64,000 bases of DNA from an uncultured Lachnospiraceae bacterium (GTDB lineage Bacteria; Bacillota; Clostridia; Lachnospirales; Lachnospiraceae), in assembly GCA_910579615.1 (NCBI GenBank), contig CAJTUA010000018.1:1-64000 (forward strand), written 5' to 3'. Both the position numbers and the translations under genes were made by a program. Positions 19,481 through 30,300 of this stretch are shown one piece after another (position 1 is the first letter of the stretch; every line of letters starts with the position of its first letter). The notes below the pieces were generated by a model. It was not told the DNA's origin. It made no database searches and saw only the letters and a program-made list of their open reading frames with translations.

Positions 19481-21911
19481 ATGAAAATATTTGACAATAT
19501 TACGGATATCGTCCGGGATGACCTGAAAAAGACGATAAAGCATAGCGGCAAAGTTTCCATCGCAGCAGCCTGTTTTTCCATGTATGCGTACAGGGCTAAA
19601 AGACCAGTTGGAGCGGGTGGAACAATTTCATTTTATTGTTGCTGAGCGACTGAATTATGATGTTCTGTTCCATACAGACCTGTCGCGCTCCAGTGGCATA
19701 TCAAACGGACTTGACCTTGAGCGGCTGAACTGGGGAAACTATGATTTTGTTGTCATTGATGAATCTCACAATTTCCGTAACGGCGCTGGTACCCATGCCA
19801 ACACGCAGGAGAACCGTTACATAAAGTTGATGGATAAGGTGATCCGCGCAGGTGTTCGGACAAAAGTGCTGATGTTATCTGCTACCCCAGTCAACAACCG
19901 CTTTACCGACCTGAAAAACCAGCTTGCCATTGCCTATGAGGGTAATCCTGAATTCATCAATGAGAAACTGGATACCAAAAAGTCCATTGACGAGATTTTT
20001 CGGCAAGCTCAAAAAGCGTTCAATGCATGGAGCAGACTTGATCCGGAAAATCGCACCACCGATGCCTTGCTTCGCACATTGGATTTTGATTTCTTTGAAA
20101 TTCTGGACAGCGTAACGATTGCCCGCTCCCGGCGGCATATCGAAAAATACTATGATATAGCGGCGGTTGGTCAGTTTCCGGAACGGTTAAAGCCAATTTC
20201 GCTGCGGCCCAGCATGACGGACCTGCCCAGTGCCATCAATTATAATCAGATATTTGAACTGTTGGCTCAACTGAGTTTGTGCATTTATACGCCGTCAAAC
20301 TACATCTTCCCAAGCAAGGTTGCTAAATATATTGACCTGAACCACAACAAAGGCAGCAATCTTACCCAACAAGGTCGTGAACAGGGTATCCGGCGGCTGA
20401 TGAGTATTAACCTCCTAAAACGGTTGGAAAGCTCCGTGTACTCTTTTAATCTAACGCTTACTCGGATTCTTGACCTGATTGCCGGCACAATCAAAGCTAT
20501 TGGTGACTTTGAAAAATACGGCAGAGCCGACATCGATATGGTCGAGACATCGGAAGATGATTTAGATATGGAAGATGGCAGTAGCGATTATTTTACCGTA
20601 GGCAAAAAGGTGAAGATTGATCTGGCTGACATGGACTATAAAACCTGGCGCGATGAATTAATAAAGGATGCCGAAAATCTGGAACTGCTGATTTTGATGG
20701 TGACTGATATCACACTGGAACATGACTTGAAACTTCAAAATCTTTTGAAATTGCTGGATGAAAAGATACACAGTCCTATTAATGAGGTCAATCAGAAGGT
20801 GCTAATTTTTTCGGCATTCTCTGACACAGCGGAGTATTTATATGACCAGGTGGCCAGCTATGTCAAGACGAAATACGGTCTGGATACCGCAGTGATCACC
20901 GGAAGCATTGAAGGAAAAACGACGATTAAAGGACTGAAAGCTACGCTGAACAATGTGTTGACTTGTTTCTCTCCCATCTCCAAGGGACGGGGTGTGCTGA
21001 TGCCGGGCAGTACAAAGGAAATCGATATTCTGATTGCTACCGACTGTATTTCCGAAGGTCAGAATTTGCAGGATTGTGACTATTTGGTCAATTACGACAT
21101 CCACTGGAATCCGGTACGTATTATCCAACGGTTTGGGCGTATTGACCGTATCGGCAGTAAAAATAAGGCGATTCAGTTGGTGAATTTCTGGCCAGATATG
21201 ACATTGGATGAATACATCAATTTAAAATCCCGCGTAGAAACACGAATGAAGATATCCGTTATGGTGTCTACGGGCGATGACGATTTGATTAACTCTGAGG
21301 AAAAGGGCGATCTGGAATACCGTAAGCAGCAGTTGAGACGGCTTCAGGAGGAAGTAGTGGATATGGAGGATATGTCTACGGGTATCTCCATTATGGATTT
21401 AGGGCTGAACGAATTTCGGCTTGATCTGTTAGACTACGTTAAAACCCACGGTGACATTGCGAAGAAGCCAAAGGGACTTCATGCAGTTGTCCCTGCAACA
21501 GAGGAGAACCCGGAGGGTGTGATTTTTGTCTTACGTAACATTAACAACAGCGTCAATATTGACAATCAAAACCGTATCCATCCCTTTTACATGGTTTATA
21601 TCAATGTGGATGGTGAAGTTGTCTGCGATTATCTGAATCCGAAAAAGCTGCTTGATACCATTCGGCTGCTGTGCCGCGGCAGGTCGGAGCCGATCATGCC
21701 GCTGTGTGTAAAATTCAACGAGGAAACAGACGACGGAAGGAACATGAAAGATGTGTCTCAGCTGCTTTCTGACGCGATCAACTCCATTATAGATGTGAAA
21801 GAGGAAAGTGACATCGACAGCCTGTTTTCCGTGGGCGGTACATCCGCTTTGATGAATGCAGTATCTGGGCTGGATGATTTTGAGCTGGTTTGCTTCCTGG
21901 TTGTTAAATAA
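19481..21911 (+). pseudogene. Decayed SNF2-type helicase (internal deletion plus frameshift)
   Basis: Reading from the ATG at 19481 (MKIFDNITDIVRDDL...) gives 38 residues typical of the start of PLD-N-terminal SNF2-like helicases linked to restriction islands. The frame then breaks near 19592-19598 and stops at 19645. From about 19596 another frame (open from 19584) carries the rest without interruption. It contains the DESH box (VVIDESHNFRN), motif III LMLSATPVNNRF and the C-terminal helicase domain with IATDCISEGQNLQ and QRFGRIDRIGS. The nuclease-like part and the Walker A motif, expected between these segments, are absent, so several hundred codons have been lost. ATP-driven helicase activity is therefore unlikely. 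It remains at the head of the Type III restriction island and may be recently inactivated, because the remainder shows no other disruption. Confidence 0.8.
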
Positions 21912-21958
21912 GTCTTTTTCCTTTGGCTATAAATTTGCGATATGAGGAGGTGCATTCC

Positions 21959-22609
21959 ATGGTTGGATTGCCCCAGAATACCGAATTTAACCGGCGCATC
22001 CCAAAGCAGAAATTTTATGAAAACCTCTCTGTGTCGCCGGCATTGAAGCGGGTATTTGTGGAACAGATTAAGATGATTTGGTGGCGCAACAAGATTGCTG
22101 CCACTACAGTGAATCTGGCTGTCGGAGAAAATGTAACAGAGATTGAAGTTTTTGAAGTTTGCTTGTCTGTGCCACAGATAGACGAAGCGGTTTTGCGGCA
22201 GATTGACAAAGAGGTTCCCTACCATATCCTGTTTTTGTTGGAGTACGGAGGTAAGTATCAGGCGTGGATAGCTTACAAAGAGGCGATTGACAGTAAGATA
22301 AATGCTTTCAAGGTGGGAAGTTACTACCATACCGATTGGATGGTGGAATCTAATTTGCCGTTAAAGCTGGATGGGCTGAGTACTGACCAGGTGTATGAAA
22401 ACTTTGTTCGGCAGATTGCCGGGGAAATACTGACTTCCGGGAGTGGCGGAACGCTGAAGGAGTCGGTGGAACGGGATGCTCGCAGGCGGGAACTGCAAAA
22501 GCAGATTGCGGTGCTGCAGGTGAAGGTGCGCAGGGAAAAGCAGTTAAATAAACAGGTGGAAATGAATATGCAGCTGAAACAGCTGAAAAAGAAATTGGAG
22601 GATGTGTAA
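21959..22609 (+). CDS. DUF4391 family protein, restriction-island associated
   Basis: This 216-aa protein resembles DUF4391, a family regularly found next to SNF2-type helicases and Type III-like methyltransferases in defence islands. The N-terminal part (GLPQNTEFNRRIPKQKFYE) and the conserved LLEYGGKYQAWIAYKE segment are visible. The last 50 residues form a lysine/glutamine-rich helix probably making a coiled coil. No catalytic motif is recognised and its role is unknown. The start at 21959 is preceded by GAGGAGG at 8 nt; an upstream TTG is less likely. It ends in a TAATG overlap with the next gene, so the two are probably translationally coupled. Confidence 0.75.
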   Translation: MVGLPQNTEFNRRIPKQKFYENLSVSPALKRVFVEQIKMIWWRNKIAATTVNLAVGENVTEIEVFEVCLSVPQIDEAVLRQIDKEVPYHILFLLEYGGKYQAWIAYKEAIDSKINAFKVGSYYHTDWMVESNLPLKLDGLSTDQVYENFVRQIAGEILTSGSGGTLKESVERDARRRELQKQIAVLQVKVRREKQLNKQVEMNMQLKQLKKKLEDV

Positions 22610-23130
22610 TGGATATTTCGGACTATATCAATATAGCAGCCATTATTTTGGCTCCGATTGTATCTGTAATCGTTGGTCAGATTTTACAAAACAGAGCCAA
22701 AAAAAGACAAGATAAAATGGAAATTTTTAAAGCACTCATGACAAGTCGGGTATATGGGTGGACTAACGCGAGTGTATATGCACTGAATATTATTGATGTT
22801 GTGTTTGCTGATGATAAAAAGGTTCGGGCGCAATGGAAAGTGTATTATGACAAACTTTGTGTAGGAAACCCAGTGCAGGAAGATTTGAAAAAAATCGAAA
22901 CTGAACAGTACAAATTACTTGAAGCAATAGCTAAATCACTCGGTTATAAAAATAAGATTACATGGGAAACCATACAAAATCCATATATCCCCAAGGGGTT
23001 ATCTACATCTATGGAGCAACAACAGCAATATCAAAATGGGCAACTGGAAGTGATGGAAATAATAAAGTCCGTTTTTGCTATGAAGCATGGAGATAGCAAT
23101 AATGGACAAGCCGGAACGGTAAAAACTTGA
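22609..23130 (+). CDS. Small membrane-anchored protein, DUF6680-like
   Basis: This 173-aa protein begins with a single N-terminal membrane segment (INIAAIILAPIVSVIVGQIL), followed by basic residues (NRAKKRQDK) that keep the rest cytoplasmic. The soluble part resembles proteins annotated DUF6680, but that assignment is from memory and moderate. No catalytic residues are identifiable. It starts inside the stop codon of the DUF4391 gene (TAATG) with GGAGG upstream. Sitting between restriction-associated genes, it could be a membrane effector or sensor of the island; that is inference only. A 97-bp gap separates it from the HEPN-like gene. Confidence 0.6.
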   Translation: MDISDYINIAAIILAPIVSVIVGQILQNRAKKRQDKMEIFKALMTSRVYGWTNASVYALNIIDVVFADDKKVRAQWKVYYDKLCVGNPVQEDLKKIETEQYKLLEAIAKSLGYKNKITWETIQNPYIPKGLSTSMEQQQQYQNGQLEVMEIIKSVFAMKHGDSNNGQAGTVKT

Positions 23131-23227
23131 TGTAGACAAGCTGAAGCTCTCTATCCACCCACATTATAATAGGATAGGACAATAGCAGCAACTGAAAGGA
23201 TCAAAAAAGAGAATTGGAGGAAATAAA

Positions 23228-24370
23228 TTGATACAGGAATACTTATTTACGACAGAAGAACACAAGGTTGAGGTGGAACGCTTTACTGTTTCAGATAAAA
23301 TTCAGAAAGAAATTAAAAATATTGAGAATAGTTCTTGTTGGACGCTTTGTTTAAGTATTGATAGCGAAAGCGAAGAGGCTGCAAAACTGCTTGACTCTCT
23401 CAATACGCAAATATATGAACGATATAAGCCGACTGTCCTATCTAATGAGTGTTCGGCATATTTCAATAAGTCATTATTCCCTATTGTCAATGAGTTTGAG
23501 CGTAAACTAAGAAAACTATTGTATCTTGCAAGTGCACTTCAAGGTGATAGAGATGCTCATAAGGTTATTATTGATCTTGAGTCAAAGGACTTGGGTGAGA
23601 TATTTACGACTTTATTTTCTGATTCTAATTTTGTAAGATGTGTGAGAGAAAAAATCAATCAAAAAACATGGCAGTTTACGCGAGATGAAATATACACTCT
23701 TGTTGGTAAACTTGATGAAAATACTTTATGGGATGCGCTACTTGGTTGCGATTGTGTGAAAACACTTCGTAAACAATTCATAGAACTGCGCACATATCGA
23801 AATGATGTAATGCACGCACACAATATAACGCTAACTCAGTATCGGTTAGCGAAACGGCTATTTCAGAACGTGAATGAAGAATTGGATAGTGCTATAGGAA
23901 AACTGATTGGAGCGCAGGCGGAAAATGAACCAGTTACACCTGCCAATTTTAATAGTACATTAGGTTCAGCATTGTCTTCTTTGCATTCTTTACACAGTCA
24001 AGTTGATACAAGTGAGATGTTGGTTGCTTCCGAAATGTTAAACAAATTGGTCTATGTTCAACCTGTAATCAGTCCAGAAGGGACAAAAACTTTGTCAGAA
24101 ATCGGGAAGCTTTCTGCGGGTGAGTATACGCTCAAGCCAGAATTAACTGCTGCTTTTACTAATTTAGGGAAAATAGTTGAATTGGAAAACAATATCTCAC
24201 CAGCAGTGAGTGCATTGAGGAAACTTTCAGAGAAAATGGAAAGATATAAAATTGAAATACCGCCCGCAGTTATAGAGTTACAGCGTAACCTATCAGAAAT
24301 AAATATGAGAACTTTATTGGAGGACAACGATTCTTCTGATAAAGATGAAGGAGATAAATCAAATGGATAA
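23228..24370 (+). CDS. HEPN-like protein, putative defence effector
   Basis: I do not recognise a named family for this 380-aa protein. Around residues 130-220 it is helical and carries R191-N-D-V-M-H196, an Rx4H motif of the kind that forms the active site of HEPN ribonucleases. The C-terminal ~150 residues are helical and heptad-like. Translation appears to start at TTG (23228), because GGAGG lies 7 nt upstream and no ATG is near. The gene overlaps the mod start by 8 bp, placing it in the restriction operon. Base composition is clearly more AT-rich than the chromosome around the island. A toxin or RNase role in abortive infection is plausible but rests on one motif and context. Confidence 0.6.
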   Translation: MIQEYLFTTEEHKVEVERFTVSDKIQKEIKNIENSSCWTLCLSIDSESEEAAKLLDSLNTQIYERYKPTVLSNECSAYFNKSLFPIVNEFERKLRKLLYLASALQGDRDAHKVIIDLESKDLGEIFTTLFSDSNFVRCVREKINQKTWQFTRDEIYTLVGKLDENTLWDALLGCDCVKTLRKQFIELRTYRNDVMHAHNITLTQYRLAKRLFQNVNEELDSAIGKLIGAQAENEPVTPANFNSTLGSALSSLHSLHSQVDTSEMLVASEMLNKLVYVQPVISPEGTKTLSEIGKLSAGEYTLKPELTAAFTNLGKIVELENNISPAVSALRKLSEKMERYKIEIPPAVIELQRNLSEINMRTLLEDNDSSDKDEGDKSNG

Positions 24371-26243
24371 AATGAAGTTTGAATCGCCAGATATAACAGC
24401 GCAGAATATAGACTATATTGCCGCCATCTTCCCTGCCTGCATTACCGAGGCTCAGGGAGAGGACGGCAAGCTGAAAAAGGCAGTTAATTTTGAGTTGCTG
24501 CGGCAGATGCTGTCTGATGTGATCCTGGAGGGCGACGAAGCATATGAGTTTACTTGGGTGGGTAAGAAGGCTGCTATCGTGGAGGCTAACAAGCCCATCC
24601 GCAAGACCCTGCGCCCATGTTCGGCGAAAAGCGTGGACTGGGACAACACCGAAAACCTCTACATTGAGGGCGACAATCTGGAAGCGCTGAAACTCTTGCA
24701 GGAGAGCTATCTGGGCAAGGTGAAGATGATTTACATCGACCCGCCCTATAACACTGGCAATGACTTCATCTATCGGGATGATTTTGTTATGAGTGGAGAG
24801 GAATACAGTGAAGGATCTGGGCAGGTGGATGAAAATGGTGACCGACTGTTTAAGAATACTGATAGTAACGGGCGGTTTCACTCTGATTGGTGCAGTATGA
24901 TCTATTCCCGGCTGATGTTGGCAAGGAATTTGTTGAGTGATGACGGGGTTATTTTTATTAGTATTGGTGAAGAAGAAATTGAAAATCTCCGCAAGATAGC
25001 TGATGAAGTATTTGGCAGAAAAAATATGGTTGGCACAATTTTGTGGAAAAAGAAAACCAATGGTAATAATATGGGATATTTGCCTTCGGTGCATGACTAC
25101 ATTGTTTGCTATGCAAAAAATCTGAATGGCATTGAGGATATGGGCTATCCAGTTACAGAGGAATTTATCGCAAGGACATTTTCAAACCCAGATAACGACC
25201 CACGTGGGTCTTGGACAACGACTGACTTGTCAGCAAACCACAAGGGACCACACTTTCCTATCGTCAACCCACAGACAGGAGAAAGTTTTCTCCCTCCAGA
25301 TGGTCGTTATTGGGTATTTAATGAAAAAGAAGTGCAAAAAAGAATTGCTGATGGCAGGATTATCTTCGGGAAAACTGGCACCTCGCGCCCGGTTCAAAAG
25401 GTTTTTGCTGCAAACAGAAAATTTGCCAGAACTCCTGTCGAGTCTTGGTGGGATAAAAATGGAATGAATGAAGATGCAACTGAGGAATTGAAAGCCCTTT
25501 TTGGTGTAGCCAAATTGTTTACTCACCCCAAGCCCACAAAGTTGCTTAAGCACCTTATTACCATAGCAACAGATAAAAACTCCATTATATTGGATTTCTT
25601 TTCTGGCTCATCAACTACTGCGGATGCTACTATGCAACTTAATGTGGAAGATGGCGGAAGTAGAAAATTCATCATGGTACAATTACAAGAAGAATGTGCA
25701 GAAGGTAGCCCAGCAAAAGCATCAGGGTATCAGACCATCTGCGAGCTAGGCAAAGAGCGCATCCGCCGTGCCGCCAAGAAAATAGCCGCAGACAACCCGG
25801 ACAAGCCTTTTGACGGCGGCTTCCGCGTCTTCAAACTGGATGAATCCAACATGACAGACGTCTACTACTCCGCCGGGGAATATGACCAAGCGATGCTCTC
25901 CAGGTTGGAAAGCAACATCAAGCCCGACCGCACCGACTTGGACTTGCTGTTCGGCTGTTTGCTGGATTGGGGTCTGCCCCTGTCCATGCCGTATACCTCC
26001 GAGAAAATCGAGGGCTGCACCGTCCACACCTACGCACCGGGCGATGCTTCGTCAGAGATTCAGGATGGATTGATTGCCTGCTTTGACGAGAATATCCCTG
26101 ATAACGTAATCAAAGAAATCGCCAGACGCCAGCCCCTTCGTGCCGTCTTCCGCGACAGCAGCTTTGCTGACAGCCCCGCAAAGATTAATGTGGGCGAAAT
26201 TTTCAAAATGCTGGCTCCGGACACCAGAGTGAAGGTTTTGTAA
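24363..26243 (+). CDS. mod: Type III restriction-modification methyltransferase Mod
   Basis: This 626-aa DNA methyltransferase should methylate adenine N6 in a short asymmetric site and confer specificity on the Type III complex. Motif IV is D126-P-P-Y in YIDPPYNTG and motif I lies C-terminally (DFFSGSSTTADA near 411). That is the order of beta-class amino-methyltransferases. The region between them (about 190-380) is the target recognition domain. The C-terminal 150 residues (FRVFKLDESNMTDVYY and onward) match Mod proteins. The start at 24363 has AAGGAG upstream and overlaps the HEPN-like gene. All catalytic motifs are intact. The gene is followed 12 bp later by the YhcG-like nuclease gene. 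Confidence 0.93.
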   Translation: MDKMKFESPDITAQNIDYIAAIFPACITEAQGEDGKLKKAVNFELLRQMLSDVILEGDEAYEFTWVGKKAAIVEANKPIRKTLRPCSAKSVDWDNTENLYIEGDNLEALKLLQESYLGKVKMIYIDPPYNTGNDFIYRDDFVMSGEEYSEGSGQVDENGDRLFKNTDSNGRFHSDWCSMIYSRLMLARNLLSDDGVIFISIGEEEIENLRKIADEVFGRKNMVGTILWKKKTNGNNMGYLPSVHDYIVCYAKNLNGIEDMGYPVTEEFIARTFSNPDNDPRGSWTTTDLSANHKGPHFPIVNPQTGESFLPPDGRYWVFNEKEVQKRIADGRIIFGKTGTSRPVQKVFAANRKFARTPVESWWDKNGMNEDATEELKALFGVAKLFTHPKPTKLLKHLITIATDKNSIILDFFSGSSTTADATMQLNVEDGGSRKFIMVQLQEECAEGSPAKASGYQTICELGKERIRRAAKKIAADNPDKPFDGGFRVFKLDESNMTDVYYSAGEYDQAMLSRLESNIKPDRTDLDLLFGCLLDWGLPLSMPYTSEKIEGCTVHTYAPGDASSEIQDGLIACFDENIPDNVIKEIARRQPLRAVFRDSSFADSPAKINVGEIFKMLAPDTRVKVL

Positions 26244-26255
26244 GGAGAGGGCGAT

Positions 26256-27320
26256 ATGAACGATGAATTTTTGAAAAGTATTGCAGGTGTTTTAGAGAAT
26301 GCCAGAAGGGACGCCAAGGCAGCGGTAAATTTCACGATGGTCTACGCTTACTTTGAGATTGGCAGGATGATTATAGAAGAAGAACAACATGGGAAAAATC
26401 GCGCCGCCTATGGCAAGCAGATATTACAGGAGCTATCCCAATATTTGACCGTACAATTTGGCAAAGGATTTTCGGTAGATAATTTGAAATTGATGCGTCG
26501 GTTTTATGTGATCTATGCCAACGACCAAATTGGGGAAACAGTGTTTCCCCAATTCAAAAATCTTCCCGCCACGAAAACAGGACGACGATTTTGCCTCAGC
26601 TGGTCTCATTATTTGAAACTCATGCGCATTGACAATGTGGACGAGCGGCATTTTTATGAAATTGAAGCGGTCAAAAACGACTGGAGCTTGTCGGAGCTGA
26701 AACGCCAGTTTAACAGCGCCTTATATGAACGTTTGCTTCTCAGTGCTGATAAAGGCAAGGTATATGAGTTCGCCCTGAAAGGACAGGTTATCGAAAAGTC
26801 CGCGGATATTGTCAAGGATCCGTATATTCTGGAATTTTTGGGTATGCAGGAATTGCCAGATTATTCGGAAAGTGAATTGGAGAATCGAATTATCAACCAT
26901 TTACAGCAGTTTCTTTTGGAACTTGGCAAGGGGTTTACCTTTGTAGGTCGGCAAATGCGCTTTACGTTTGATGAGGAGCATTTTCGGGTCGATTTGGTCT
27001 TTTATAACCGTTTGCTGCGCTGCTTTGTCTTATTCGATTTGAAAATCGGAAAATTGACGCACCAAGACTTAGGACAAATGCAAATGTATGTCAATTATTA
27101 TGACCGATACGAAAAGACAGCGGATGAAAATCCGACGATTGGAGTGTTACTTTGTCGGCAGAAAAGCGATGCGCTTGTTGAACTGACTTTGCCAAAAAAT
27201 CCTAATATTTATGCTTCAAAGTATGAACTGTATCTGCCAGATAAAGAGGAACTTCAGAAAAAACTGAAGGAGTGGATTGCGGAAGAAACCGGAGAGGCGG
27301 ACGGAGGTGAGGAGACATGA
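26256..27320 (+). CDS. YhcG/DUF1016-type PD-(D/E)XK nuclease
   Basis: This 354-aa protein has the two-part YhcG layout: an N-terminal DUF1016-like helical domain (FTMVYAYFEIGRMIIEEEQ to about 180) and a C-terminal PD-(D/E)XK nuclease domain. Candidate active-site residues are D246 (FRVDLVFYN) and D261-L-K263 (FDLKIGKL). Such proteins are usually seen near restriction systems or mobile regions. Here it lies between mod and res with a 4-bp ATGA overlap to res, so it is translated with the Type III enzyme. Its presence adds a second nuclease to the locus. Whether it acts with Mod-Res or is an independent passenger cannot be decided from sequence. Confidence 0.87.
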   Translation: MNDEFLKSIAGVLENARRDAKAAVNFTMVYAYFEIGRMIIEEEQHGKNRAAYGKQILQELSQYLTVQFGKGFSVDNLKLMRRFYVIYANDQIGETVFPQFKNLPATKTGRRFCLSWSHYLKLMRIDNVDERHFYEIEAVKNDWSLSELKRQFNSALYERLLLSADKGKVYEFALKGQVIEKSADIVKDPYILEFLGMQELPDYSESELENRIINHLQQFLLELGKGFTFVGRQMRFTFDEEHFRVDLVFYNRLLRCFVLFDLKIGKLTHQDLGQMQMYVNYYDRYEKTADENPTIGVLLCRQKSDALVELTLPKNPNIYASKYELYLPDKEELQKKLKEWIAEETGEADGGEET

Positions 27321-30300
27321 AAATACAGTACAGGCATCAGAAATTTCAGGCTGACGCCGCCAAAGCTGTTGTTGATGTTTTTGCCGGGCAGCCGTATCTG
27401 ACTCCCACCTACATGATGGACAGGGGCAGTGGTAACTACCAGATTGCTCTCAACGAAGAGCGGGACTTTACCGGCTTTGGCAACCAGAAGATTGTGCCGG
27501 AGCTATCTGACCGACGGATATTGGAGCAGTTGAACAAAGTTCAACGCACCAATCAGATTAAGCCGTCGGAAAAGCTAGAAGGCCGTGAGAACGGTTACAA
27601 TCTAACTGTTGAGATGGAAACTGGCGTCGGAAAAACCTATACCTACATCAAGACGATGTTTGAGTTGAACAAGTACTATGGTTGGAGCAAATTCATCGTC
27701 GTTGTTCCTAGCATAGCCATCCGGGAGGGCGTGTATAAGTCCTTCGAGATGACCCAGGAACATTTTGCTGAGGAGTACGGAAAGAAGATACGCTTTTTTA
27801 TCTATAACTCTGCTCAACTAACAGAGATTGACCGTTTTGCATCGGATAACTCCATCAATGTGATGATTATCAATTCTCAGGCCTTTAACGCTAAGGGCAA
27901 AGATGCCCGCAGGATTTACATGAAATTGGATGAATTTCGTTCCCGCCGTCCTATCGATATTATTGCGAAAACAAATCCTATCCTGATTATCGATGAGCCT
28001 CAGTCAGTAGAGGGCAAACAGACAAAAGAACGGCTGAAGGAATTCCAACCGCTTCTAACCCTGCGTTATTCCGCTACCCATAAAAGCGACAGTATCTACA
28101 ACATGGTTTTCCGTCTGGATGCTATGGAAGCTTATAACCGACATCTTGTCAAGAAAATCGCGGTGAAAGGTATTACAGAAAGTGGAAGTACCGCGACGGA
28201 CAGTTACATTTATCTGGAGAGCATAAATCTTTCCAAAAGCGACCCAACAGCCACGTTACAGTTTGAAGTGAAGATGGTTAGTGGTGCTCCGAAGAAAAAA
28301 AGCCGCATTGTCAAGATTGGTGATAATCTTTATGACTACTCCGGCGGCTTGGAGGAATATAAAAACAACTTTGTTGTCAAACAAATCGACGGGCGCGATG
28401 ACTCTGTAGAGTTTCTGAACGGCATTAAGATTTTTGCCGGGGATGTCATTGGTGCGGTGGACGAGAATCAACTGCGCCGCATTCAGATACGGGAAACTAT
28501 CCTTTCCCACATTCAACGGGAGCGTCAGTTGTATTATAAAGGCATCAAGGTACTTTCCCTGTTCTTTATTGACGAAGTGGCAAATTACCGTGAATATGAT
28601 GCGGCAGGTGAATCGGTAAACGGTAAATACGCCGCTATGTTTGAGGAAGAATATGAGGATATTATTAACAGTATGCAGCTTGCCATTGGTGAAGATGAGT
28701 ATATCAAATATTTGCAATCTATCCCTGCGGCAAAGACACATGCCGGATATTTTTCCGTTGATGGAAAGGGCAAAATGGTAAACTCCAAGATAGGACGCAA
28801 AGAAACGACTTCTGATGATGTGAGCGCCTATGAACTAATCATGAAAAACAAGGAATTACTGCTTGACCGTGACCCAGTGCGTTCTCCAGTGCGCTTCATC
28901 TTTTCTCATTCTGCTTTGCGGGAGGGATGGGATAACCCAAATGTGTTTCAAATCTGCACTTTGAAGCAGAGCAGCAGCGATGTCCGCAAGCGTCAGGAGG
29001 TCGGACGTGGTTTGCGCCTTTGTGTCAACCAAAGCGGCGAGCGGATGGATACCAATGTTCTTGGGAATGATGTGCATAATATTAACATCCTTACGGTCAT
29101 TGCCAGTGAAAGTTATGATTCTTTTGCGAAAGGTCTGCAAACAGAAATGGCCGAGGCTATCGCTGACCGTCCCCGTGCTGTTACGGTTGAACTTTTTGTT
29201 GGCAAGGTTATCAAGGATGCACAGGGCAACGAGCAGGTCATCGACCAGGACACGGCATCCGCTATCCACTATGATATGATTGTCAATGGCTATATCGACC
29301 GTAAGGGAGGGCTGACGGACAAGTATTACGAAGACAAGGCCAATGGTGAGATTAAGGTGGCGGAAGAAGTGGCAGACTCTGTACTTGAGATTGTAGATTC
29401 TATTTATGACGCCCGCAGTATGCAGCCAGAGAATGCCCGCAGCAATAATGTGGAATTGCAAGTAACTGAGGATAAGTTGTTTATGCCGGAATTCAAGGCG
29501 CTTTGGTCAAGAATCAATGCAAAGTCCGTTTATGTTGTGGATTTTGATACGGAGGAGTTGATTCAAAAAGCGGTTGCTGCCCTTGATAACAAGCTGCGTG
29601 TTTCCAAAATACATTTTCAGGTGGAAACCGGGGCGATGGTCGCAATAAAATCAAAAGAGGAACTGTTTTCTGGTGTAGCTTTTGTGAAAGAAGAATCCGG
29701 TAGCTATGGTGTCACCATGGCAGCAAATTCCAATGTGAAATATGATTTAATTGGAAAACTGGTGGATGAAACTGGGCTGACCCGTAAGGCGCTTGTTGCC
29801 ATTTTACAAGGGATTCAACCCACTGTGTTCAACCAGTTTAAAGAGAATCCGGAAGAATTTATTGTGAAAGCGGCGGCTCTAATCAATGATGAAAAGGCAA
29901 CAGCGGTGATTGAGCATATCACCTATAATATTCTGGATGAACATTACGGCATGGATGTCTTTACCGCCCCAACAATCAAGGGACGGCTTGGTGTAAATGC
30001 AATGAAAGTAAAAAAGCACCTGTATGACCATATTGTTTATGATTCAACCGGGGAGCGTGATTTTGCTGCCAATCTTGATACGAATACAAATGTAGCAGTC
30101 TATGTCAAACTGCCGGATGGGTTTTATATTGCAACGCCAGTCGGTCATTATAACCCCGACTGGGCTATTGCTTTTTATGAAGGAAGCGTTAAGCACATTT
30201 ATTTTGTGGCTGAAACGAAAGGCTCTATGAGTTCCATGCAGTTGCGGCTGATTGAACAATCAAAAATTCATTGCGCAAGGGAACACTTTAAAGCAATCTC

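Noticed and set aside
19584..19645. Programmed frameshift in the helicase gene
   Set aside because: No slippery heptamer or downstream structure at the junction, and a large segment including Walker A is also missing, so decay is simpler.
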